Shown here piece by piece: positions 55,989 through 64,000 of a stretch of DNA of 64,000 nt. The translations under genes and the position numbers were made by a program. Within the stretch, counting starts at the first letter, position 1, and each line of letters starts with the position of its first letter. The stretch lies in contig CM035423.1 of the NCBI GenBank assembly GCA_020310875.1, forward strand, positions 129,031,638 through 129,095,637. Direction: 5' to 3'. The notes under the pieces are model-generated. The model saw only the letters and a program-made list of their open reading frames with translations, searched no databases and was not told where the DNA came from. Origin of the DNA: Ceratopteris richardii. Its lineage: Eukaryota; Streptophyta; Polypodiopsida; Polypodiales; Pteridaceae.

Positions 55989-57766
55989 TGTCGTAGAGAT
56001 TTTCATCTCTACGTTTGCTTCTACTCGCTTCAAAACAAAAGATATGGTTCGAAAATACTATGGATGTCAGAGAGATTTACTCTCCCCTTTCTGCAAGCTC
56101 TTTGAGCACAATAGTCACAAAGGAAAATTTTGAAAGGACGAAAGATCATCCATGCACAATAGGATTTCTAACGTGGATGCACTCATTCTTTCAGAGGCAT
56201 TGCTAACATATCTTCTACAAAGAGAACTTGAGATGAAGATTATCTTGTATTAGCAAAGGTGCTTATGATTCTTATTCTAGGCAAGGACGTAATTTTTTTT
56301 TTTGCTTATGTTAATGTTGCTAAAAAGAAGTAAAAGAAAAAACATTATTATTTCCATACTATTGAAGAGAAAAAGCATCTAATGCCTTTTGAAGAACTTT
56401 AAATTTAGAGCATTGAATTAATAAAAGGCATAGCTCAAAACAGATGAGGAGACGCATGGAAAAAGGAATGGCAGGGAGGTCAATCGGGGAGAAAGGCAGA
56501 ACGAGTGTCCAACTTTTTAGCAGGTTAACTTTTCAACAAAATCAACTCTATTCTTAGAGTTAAAACGAGTATAAGAGTCACGGAGGATGCACACATCACG
56601 GAGGTTGATTTCATGATTTATGCTGGTATACAAATGATCTGAAGGAGTTAGGCAGCGCATCAAAAGAAGAAGGAGGCTGGCAATTCACATGGGCATCACA
56701 TCTGTTCTGCTCTGAAGAGAAGGAGGAGCTCTGGCAGTGTGCAGAAGGAAGAAAACCAGGACGAAGGGAGAAAGTCGTGGATGTTGACTAGCAGAGTACA
56801 CTCACGTCAGATCAAAAGGGGCCACCTCTTCACGGGCTTTCACCTGGCCTTAGGAAAGATGACGCGGAGAAGCTTGGAGGAAATAACATTGCTTGAAAGG
56901 GCAGATGAGAACTAGTGACATGCTGATGGTTAACTGCCATCACTGTTAATGGACAAGTTGGATGATGAAAATTCAATGACATCTTATGGTATACTGTCAT
57001 ACTATGATCTAGTCGCTATGTTCCACTAATTTGATGAACTGATGCAACAACAGTCAGATGGTATTCTCTGACAACAGTTTTGTTCAGTATTTAATAACTT
57101 GTGACTTGAGTGCAATACCTGCAGTTGCCATTAGTTTGATGCGACTATGTTCTGATCTTTAAATGATTCTATGTAATATGGTTATTGATTATTTCCAGGC
57201 CATGAAACAATCTTAGCGCTGCTATTCTCCCGAACGCTATTCTCTTAGATTTCGAGTCTTCGTGAAACCAAGTTTGTCTTGCAGTTTATCTCATGATTTT
57301 GTATGCGTGCTGCTACAAATCTTTGTTAGATGTTATTCACAATTTTTTTCTATCAAATACTATGGTCGTAGAATCTTTCTAATGCTTAAAAACTCTGCAC
57401 ACATTATTTTCCTATAATATTAATTGTAGGGTTTGTTACGGAAGTTTGTACAGAACATGAATGCGAGCTTTTGCTGAATGATTGTTTGATATACATCTTC
57501 TCATTATTTCCAAGTATTACTATACCTGGCAATTAAGGCGATCAGTTGAAACTCGATTGCAGCACAACCTTTTATACTTCATCTACAGTGCATAACTAAT
57601 ATTATAGTTTAGTGCCCTACGAACAGGTCTACAACATCATCATACATAGTCTCTCTCGTACATTGAATTCGCTATCGTGCCTGAGCTTGTCTCAAACACC
57701 CGGCATGTGTTGAAGGATTTAGCGGTTGGCTTGATCCACCAGCCGTGTGTCCGCAACTTCCTGACA
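55989..57766 (+). repeat. TR-GAG 5' LTR (1778 bp)
   Basis: TGTCGTAGAGATTTTCATC at the start, GCAACTTCCTGACA at the end. It matches the 3' LTR with a few percent differences but lacks about 690 bp present there (61938-62640). It begins with a perfect 8-bp hairpin (CGTAGAGA 55992-55999, TCTCTACG 56006-56013). Confidence 0.93.
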
Positions 57767-57769
57767 TTT

Positions 57770-57792
57770 TGGTGAACTGGACGTGAAGAATC
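57770..57792 (+). promoter_or_regulatory. TR-GAG PBS resembling tRNA-Trp complement
   Basis: TGGTGAACTGGACGTGA lies three bases after the LTR end. From memory, the complement of the plant tRNA-Trp 3' end (with CCA) is TGGTGAACCCGACGTGA, which would match at 15 of 17 positions. tRNA identity is inferred. Confidence 0.6.
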
Positions 57793-57923
57793 GGCGTTGC
57801 AGCTCAGGTGCATGATTTCTGAACTTCTTCCTTAAATTAATTCATGGTAATGTATTATGTGTATCTAAAATCATAGCTTGTCTTTCGTTTATGTGGTGCT
57901 TCTTTGATATTCAAGCGTGAGTT

Positions 57924-59033
57924 ATGGGCAAAAAGCAACGTACAAACATGAAAAATATAAATCAATGTAAAGAATCTTTTGAAATTAAATTACAAGAGCA
58001 TAATTCCAAGCATATTGTTATTGATGAAGCATATGTGAATGCATTGATGGATCAACACTTGAGGAAATGGGAAGATAAATTCATAGAAATGGAAAACAAG
58101 GCAAATGAAACTATACAAAAGAAATTTAGAGTGATTTTGACGTTAAATGATACGATCAAAGCTATGCCAGAGACTCTACAAGTATTAGGAATTAGTCTTA
58201 GAACTTGGAAAGAGGAAATGAATGCTCAGATTCAAGAAATGAACCAGAAATATGAATTATTATCTAAACAAATACAGCAATTAGAGTTAGCTAAATGTGA
58301 TCATGAAAAGGAAGGAATGAGCCAAAGTTTGTCTATACATCCTTTACCTATAACACAAACTCATGATTTTAGAGAATCTGGCCGTAGATATTCATTAAGA
58401 ACATCAAATAGGATTCGAATGAGACCTTTGCAGTGTTTTTGGTGCGATCAATATGGCCATGCATTTTGGACTTGTAGGTCGTACGAAGATGCACGAAGAT
58501 GGAGACTAGTGGTTGAAAATAAGCGAAAAATTTGTAATTATCAAGATCTATCACCTTTAAATTTAAATCTAGGAAGGGGTGGAATGAAAGAACTACTAAA
58601 GGAGATTCAAACTAAACCTAATCCATGTGAAAGTAAAAAAATATGGAAGCCTATCATACATATGAACATTCAAACAAAAGAAGAAAAGAGGGAGATGACA
58701 TTAAACCGAGAAGAAGAGCTAATAGAAGAGATCAAAAGTATAAAACTAAAGGAAGAAGATCAAAATCGGATTATGGAAGAGCAATTGGAAATTGATCTAG
58801 GTGACTTTGATCATGAAATACAAGTAGGAGCAAGGAAACTTAAAAATTTACAGATTTCACTTAATCCAATGCTCCTTTCCAATGAGAATTGTTTTGATCA
58901 AGACAAGCATAAAGAACTACAAACTCAATTGAACAAACATAAATATAATCAATTTAAAGAAGAAGGAATTAAACGAGAAGAAACTAAACAAAGTATTATG
59001 AAAAAAATTATGAAAAACAAACAAATGAAATAG
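57924..59033 (+). CDS. Gag-like protein with coiled coils and one CCHC knuckle
   Basis: 369-codon intact ORF starting at an ATG 158 bp after the LTR. It is very rich in Lys, Glu, Gln and Asn. Residues ~25-60 and ~85-130 (MNAQIQEMNQKYELLSKQI) look like coiled coils. A single zinc knuckle CFWCDQYGHAFWTC sits at about residues 170-183, followed by the region EDARRWRLVVENK. The C-terminal third is highly charged (REEELIEEIKSIKLKEED). A knuckle plus coiled coil is the layout of a retrotransposon nucleocapsid/capsid protein, so a role in particle assembly and RNA packaging is likely. No similarity to the other gag proteins in this window is evident. Confidence 0.8.
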   Translation: MGKKQRTNMKNINQCKESFEIKLQEHNSKHIVIDEAYVNALMDQHLRKWEDKFIEMENKANETIQKKFRVILTLNDTIKAMPETLQVLGISLRTWKEEMNAQIQEMNQKYELLSKQIQQLELAKCDHEKEGMSQSLSIHPLPITQTHDFRESGRRYSLRTSNRIRMRPLQCFWCDQYGHAFWTCRSYEDARRWRLVVENKRKICNYQDLSPLNLNLGRGGMKELLKEIQTKPNPCESKKIWKPIIHMNIQTKEEKREMTLNREEELIEEIKSIKLKEEDQNRIMEEQLEIDLGDFDHEIQVGARKLKNLQISLNPMLLSNENCFDQDKHKELQTQLNKHKYNQFKEEGIKREETKQSIMKKIMKNKQMK

Positions 59034-59181
59034 AGAAGTAACTTCTGATGATATAATTAAACAAATTGAAAACAATATGAACATAAATTCAAAACAATCA
59101 AAACCTTTAAAATTTAACAAGAAAACTAAGAATTTACCATTGAAGAAAATAGAAGAAATGATTAAACTAATAAATGATTAA
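59026..59181 (+). pseudogene. Possible frameshifted C-terminal extension of the gag-like ORF
   Basis: Overlapping the end of the ORF, another frame stays open from about 59026 to TAA at 59179-59181. It has the same composition (SDDIIKQIENNMNINSKQ, LPLKKIEEMIKLIND). This suggests the ancestral protein was about 50 residues longer and that a one- or two-base indel near 59020 cut it, or that a ribosomal frameshift joins them. Confidence 0.45.
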
Positions 59182-60255
59182 ACTAAGAAATGATTAACAC
59201 ACTAATTTGACAAGAAAAGATTAACCAAATTGTTTTTTTTATGAAAAGGGAATTTGATGAAAAGTTTTTTATAAAACAGTTACTGCACAAGGATGACACA
59301 CGCAAATCGAGAAATAGTTTATGAATGTTTATGAATGTTTTCCATCCATGAAGAATATTTATATGGGAGTTATAACCTACTTATGGGAGTTATAACCTAC
59401 ATTCTCATCAAAAAGGTATTTATATGGGAGTTATGAACTACTTCCTCATCAAAAAGGTATTTATATGGGAGTTATAACCTACTTCCTCATAAAAAAATTA
59501 TTAATATGGAAGTTATAACCTACGTCCTCATCAAAAAGGTATTTATATGGGAGTTATAACCTACTTCCTCATCAAAAAGGTATTTATATGGGAGTTATAA
59601 CCTACTTCCTCATCAAAAAGGTATTTATATGGGAGTTATTGGCAAACCAATTTTTTCTTCAAGAATAGATCATGAATAACTTTTTACTTCCAGTTTTGCA
59701 CCATTTTGTTTAACCTTGCATTTAAAGTACACATCAAATTATGTATAAACACATGTTGAGCTTTTCCCTTAGTTTCACGTCCAATTGCACCAATCAAAAT
59801 TGTAAAATGCATGATAAAATCTGCGAGCAAAGTCTAAGCATGGGAGATTAAACCTCTGCAGTAGAAACCATTACCCTATCTATGCACCATTATTTTTTCC
59901 AATGCATGAAAAGTATGCATGTGATAGGGTCACATTACATGACCATGCATCGAGGCACGAATTGATCTGTACCCATGCACATAAGAGAGATTGTAAGGGT
60001 TTATGTATTTTAGCATTGATTGTATGCGAGGGAGTGCACAAGCCTCACCATGAGAAGCGTTTTTCTTTATTTATTGTACCATATTTTTTATACATGCATT
60101 TTAAAGTATGCATTTCATAGGGCTAACTACACGGCCTTGCATAGGCACTTAGCTTCAATCCCATGCACATATCAAGTCTAGTACTCTGATATTTGAAGAT
60201 GAATTTAATGTTTAAGCTACATGTTATTTGGTGCATCCGGAGGATGCACACGTTT
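59182..60255. other. Non-coding 3' interior of the TR-GAG element
   Basis: AT-rich. It contains the 41-bp tandem array (59351-59640). Afterwards the phrase TGCATGAAAAGTATGCATGTGATAGGG (59903-59930) recurs as a weak copy near 60090-60120. No protein recognised. Confidence 0.6.
59351..59640. repeat. 41-bp tandem repeat array
   Basis: The phrase TATGGGAGTTATAACCTAC recurs with GGGAG starting at 59365, 59385, 59426, 59467, 59508 (variant TGGAAG), 59549, 59590 and 59631. The last six intervals are 41 bp and the first is 20. The unit also contains CTTCCTCATCAAAAAGGTAT. Confidence 0.95.
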
Positions 60256-60267
60256 GGAGGGGGTGAG
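60256..60267 (+). promoter_or_regulatory. TR-GAG polypurine tract
   Basis: GGAGGGGGTGAG directly before the 3' LTR start TGTCGTAGAG at 60268. Confidence 0.85.
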
Positions 60268-62735
60268 TGTCGTAGAGATTTTCATCTCTACATTTGCTTC
60301 TACTCGCTTCAAAACAAAAGATATGATTCAGAAATACTGTGGATGTCAGAGAGATTTACTCTCCCCTTTCTGCAAGCTCTTTCAACATAATAGTCACAAA
60401 GGAAAATTCTGAATGGACGAAAGATCATCCATGCACAATAGGGTTTCTAACGTGGATGCACTCGGTCTTTCAAAGGCATTGCTAACATACCTTCTACAAA
60501 GAGAACTTGAGATCAAGATTATCTTGTATTAGCAAAGGTGTTGATGATTCTTATTCTAGGCAAGGATGTAATTTTTTCTTTTGCTCATGTTAACGTTGCT
60601 ATAAAGAAGTAAAAGAAAAAACATTATTATTTCCATACTATTGAAGAGAAAAAGCATCGAATGCCTTTTGAACAACTTTAAATTTAGAGCATTGAATTAA
60701 TAAAAGGCATAGCTCAAAACAGATGAGGAGACACATGGAAAAAAGGATGGCAGGGAGGTCAATCGGGGAGAAAGACAGAACGAGTGTCCAACTTTTTAGC
60801 AGATTAACTTTTCAACAAAATAAACTCTATTCTTAGAGTTAAACGAGTATAAAAGTCACGGAAGATGCGCACATCAGGGAGGCCGATTTCATGATTTATG
60901 CTGGTATACAAATGATCTGAAGGAGTTAGGCAACACATCAAAAGAAGAAGGAGGTTGGCAATTCACATGGGCAGCACATCTGTTCTGCTCTGAAGAGAAG
61001 GAGGAGCTCTGGCGGTGTGCAAAAGGAAGAAAACGAGGACGGAGGGAGAAAGTCGTGGCTGTTGAGTAGCGGAGCACACTCACGTCAGATCAGAAGGGGC
61101 CACCTCTTCACGGGCTTTCACCTAGCCTTAGGAAAGATGACGCGGAGAAGTTTGGAGGAAATTACATTGCTTGAAAGGGTAGATGAGAACTAGTGACATG
61201 CTGATGGTTAACTGCCATCACTGTTAACGGACAAGTTCGATGATGAAAATTCAACGACATCTTATGGTATACTGTCATACTATGATCTAGTCGCTATGTT
61301 CCACTAATTTGATGAACTGATGCAACAACAGTCAGACGGTATTCTTTGACAACACTTTTATTCACTATTTCATAACTTGTGACTTGAGCGCAATAGCTCC
61401 AATTGCCATTAGTTTGATGCGATGAATGTTCTGATCTTTAAACGATTCTATGTAATATGGTTATTGATTATTTCCAGGCCATGAAACAATCTTAGCGCTG
61501 CTATTCTCCCGAACGCTATTCTCTTAGATTTCGAGTCTTTGCGAAACCAACTTTGTCTTGCAGTTTATCTCATGCTTTTGTATGCGTGCTGCTAGAAAGC
61601 TTCGTTAGATGTTATTCATAATTTTTTTCTGTCAAATACTATGGTCGTAGAATCTTTCTAATGCTTAAAAACTCTACACACATTATTTTCCTACAATATT
61701 AATTGTAGGATTTGTTACTGAAGTTTGTACAGAACATGAATGTGAGCTTTTGCTGAATGATTGTTTGATATACATCTTCTCATTATTTCCAAGTATTACT
61801 ATACCTGGCAATTAAGGCGATCAGTTGAAACTCCATTGGTGCACAACCTTTTATACTTCATCCACAACGCATAACTAATATTACAGTTTAGTGCACTACG
61901 AACAGGTCTACAACATCATCGTACATAGTCTCTCTCATGCTGAAGAATAATAATAAGAAGCATGATTTGACATTATTTCGCCCGATCAGTTAATAGCTGG
62001 CTTCAATCGTGAGTATTAAGTGATTTCGCACATTTGAGGTGATTGCGTACGCACAAAGGGTTTTTCAATTTAATGAATGGTTTGTTTTTCTATTCCCAAA
62101 GCTTTGGAAAACTAATATATAATTTTGTTAATTACTTCATATGATGATTGCGAAGTTCTACAATATTAACCACGAAGGTTTCTGAACTTAAATCTCTGTT
62201 TTATTAGTGCAGACCAACTATAGATGTGTACGTTATGATCATTGCATAAGGAAAGGTTATTCCGATGTCGTCTGATGAATTCTCATGAATAAAACTTATG
62301 CGTAGTGATTAGAGAATAACACACTATTCATATTTGGCAAACAGAACATATGCATGTGACTTTGTATACATATTTATATCTTATAGTTAATATGAGATTG
62401 ATAATTCAACATTGATGAAAACTATGTTCATTTTGTGAACGTATAGATGCATAAACATTATGATTTGACAAAACATTGCGATTATAGCTGATATTATTTG
62501 GTTTGATTGTATACCTTAATGTTTTGATACTATATACGTTTAATAACGGTACATTAACTTGTTTGAGCTTGAAATTTGTTTAAACATCATGATTTGAACT
62601 GATTAATTTTCTTGAGTATTTATCTCTTGCTATCTCCATGCTGTCGTGCACGAGCTTGTCTCAAACACCCGGCGTGTGTCGGAGGATTTAACGGTTGGCT
62701 TGATCCACCATCCGTGTGTCTGCGACTTCCCGACA
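60268..62735 (+). repeat. TR-GAG 3' LTR (2468 bp)
   Basis: TGTCGTAGAGATTTTC at the start, GACTTCCCGACA at the end, then TSD ACGA. It matches the 5' LTR over 60268-61937 and about 62640-62735. The middle 700 bp is unique to this copy. Confidence 0.93.
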
Positions 62736-62739
62736 ACGA
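62736..62739. repeat. Target-site duplication of the TR-GAG element, right
   Basis: ACGA directly after the 3' LTR, pairing with 55985-55988. Confidence 0.92.
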
Positions 62740-63860
62740 GTCTATTCCTCCTCTCTGCCACTCCATTTTGTTCAAGAGTGTATCTTGTTGTGACCTCTCT
62801 CTTTATACCTCCATCCTGTAAGAATGAGTCCAATTCATGTGAGAAATACTCACCACCTCCATCAGATCTGATCCTCTTCAAGCTTCTCCTTGTTTGGTTT
62901 TGAACCAATGCCAAATACTTTTTGAAACAAGTGAAGAATTCATCTTTATGCTTCATGAAGTAAAGAATTGTCCATCTACTATAATCATCTATGAATGAAA
63001 CATAGTACCTTGAGCCTGAAATTGATGGCTCTCTACTAGGACCAAACATATTTGTGTGCAAAAGCTCAAGTAGCCTTCATACATGTATCCTTTTTGTTGA
63101 ATTGTTGCCTATCAGATTTACCAAATTGGCATGCTCCACATCTGTAAATCATGTGTTGCTTGGACACATTTGGAAGGCCAAGCACACTTTGTTCCCTGCA
63201 TATTTGTTTTATTGTTATTTCACCTATATGGCCTAGCTTTTTATGTCATATCTCTAGTTCAGATAAGGTTTGATATTTGTAATTGAAGAGTGCAATGTTT
63301 TTGGTATCTTCAACCTCAAAGGTAAAGACTCTACCAGATTTCTCACCTTTTTCAATCTTCTTGAAGCCTTGTTGAGGGTCTTCCACATATGCTCCATGCC
63401 TTGTGAATCTAACCTATAAGCCTTTCTCAACAATCTACCCAACAATGATTAGGTTTTTTCTTATGGTTGGCACACATAAAACCTTACTTAAAAGGTTCAT
63501 GTTCCCATCATAAGCCTTGGCATTTCCAATCTTCTTAACAGAGTGTCTAGTGTCATCACCTGTTTGCACTTCATGCTTCGCTTTAGGTTCTTCAAGATCA
63601 GATAGAAGTGCTACGTTTCCAACCACATGATTTGAACAATCAGAATCAATATAGAAAAGATGCTCATCATCTTTACCTTGCTTGCATGTCATGTTCATGA
63701 TTAGTAGATGATTCCTCTTAGTCTTCTGTGTAGTTGTTATAATCTCTTTTACTTCTAAAGCCTCCTTGATAGTTGTTGTTGTAGACTTGTATGTAGTTGA
63801 GATGGTAATTGCTTCCTCCATTGTTGAACCATACCTCTGTAGACAAGGATCCAATGATCA
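62740..63860 (-). pseudogene. pol: Copia-4 upstream half: protease to integrase core
   Basis: Minus strand. 63435-63854 has FYIDSDCSNHVVGN (protease; the usual DSG reads DSD) and GNMNLLSKVLCVPTIRKN. A shifted piece (63254-63445) and the pre-integrase region near 63150 follow. 62630-63061 has the integrase core MFGPSREPSISGSRYYVSF, DDYSRWTILYFMKH, RIRSDGGGEYFSHE and EQNGVAERRNR (catalytic Glu). The element resumes at 55984 on the far side of the TR-GAG insertion. Same family as 29213-29927. Confidence 0.9.
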
Positions 63861-64000
63861 AACTATTGCATACACAACATCACAAGGGTATTATCTTTAT
63901 GAGCTAAGCATTGGATCAGGCAATGAGACCATAGCTTCACTTCAATGACTCTACGAACTAGAATACATGAAGAGTGCATAGGTAGTAGCTTAAGAATATA
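63861..64000. other. Window edge; probably Copia-4 gag side
   Basis: Continues leftwards from Copia-4 on the minus strand, so gag and the 5' LTR are expected beyond the window. Nothing specific is readable here. Confidence 0.35.

Larger units (their letters stand above)
55989..62735 (+). mobile_element. TR-GAG-like LTR element with only a gag-like ORF
   Basis: 6747 bp. Two long direct repeats (1778 and 2468 bp), a 4-bp TSD, a PBS, a PPT and a 2501-bp interior with one ORF of 369 codons. No protease, RT, RNase H or integrase motif was found in any frame of the interior. Known TR-GAG elements (terminal repeats plus gag only) are non-autonomous and use another element's pol. That class is the best match; the gag itself is not one I recognise. 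It lies inside the Copia-4 integrase gene, on the opposite strand. Confidence 0.9.

Noticed and set aside
60889..61083. Minus-strand frame in the TR-GAG 3' LTR as a gene
   Set aside because: It is not open in the corresponding part of the 5' LTR (56600-56800), so it is not conserved between the two LTR copies.

Overview
This window is nuclear DNA of a land plant with a large, transposon-rich genome. The basis is the LTR retrotransposons of plant type: Ty1/copia polyproteins in the order gag-PR-IN-RT-RNase H, Ty3/gypsy pol in the order PR-RT-RNase H-IN, and primer-binding sites matching initiator tRNA-Met. A LINE fragment, a CACTA-like terminus and many long microsatellites fit the same picture. 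I cannot name the species. I see no intact host gene, rRNA, CRISPR array or bacterial-type operon; no tRNA gene was recognised by eye.

Layout. 1-4980: microsatellites, a CACTA-like transposon end (about 890-1083), a decayed protein-kinase-like pseudogene on the minus strand (about 1610-2805), GATA-rich and degenerate tandem repeats. 4981-6705: a 1.7 kb pyrimidine-rich higher-order minisatellite. 7178-13012: a decayed Ty3/gypsy element (Gypsy-1, plus strand) that has lost its 3' LTR. 13013-19680: unclassified repeats, including an isolated tRNA-Met-type PBS at 14278 flanked by two copies of a dispersed repeat. 19680-22506: the 3' part of a second gypsy element (Gypsy-2, minus), with the integrase end followed by an extra coiled-coil ORF. 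22529-22810: LINE zf-RVT fragment.

22960-29210: two copies of one copia family (Copia-1) in opposite orientation. 29213-29927: a Copia-4 fragment. 29928-45760: a near-identical duplicated segment (copies A and B). Copy A was hit by a nearly complete Copia-2 element (31280-37680, TSD TTTGT), and copy B preserves the empty site. Between the copies lie an internally deleted minus-strand Copia-2 (38271-42565) and a remnant of another copia. 44812-51833: three Copia-3 fragments, in a family that seems to lack RNase H. 53053-63900: a minus-strand Copia-4 whose integrase region is split by a 6747-bp element.

The most interesting object is that inserted element (55989-62735). It has very long LTRs (1.8 and 2.5 kb), a 4-bp target duplication (ACGA), a PBS resembling the tRNA-Trp complement, a polypurine tract, a 41-bp tandem repeat and one 369-codon ORF for a gag-like protein with coiled coils and one CCHC zinc knuckle. 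No protease, RT, RNase H or integrase is present. This matches the TR-GAG class of non-autonomous LTR retrotransposons, which would depend on a partner's pol. The genes here do not form a pathway: the window is a record of nested insertion, duplication, deletion and decay (many in-frame stops look like C-to-T changes).
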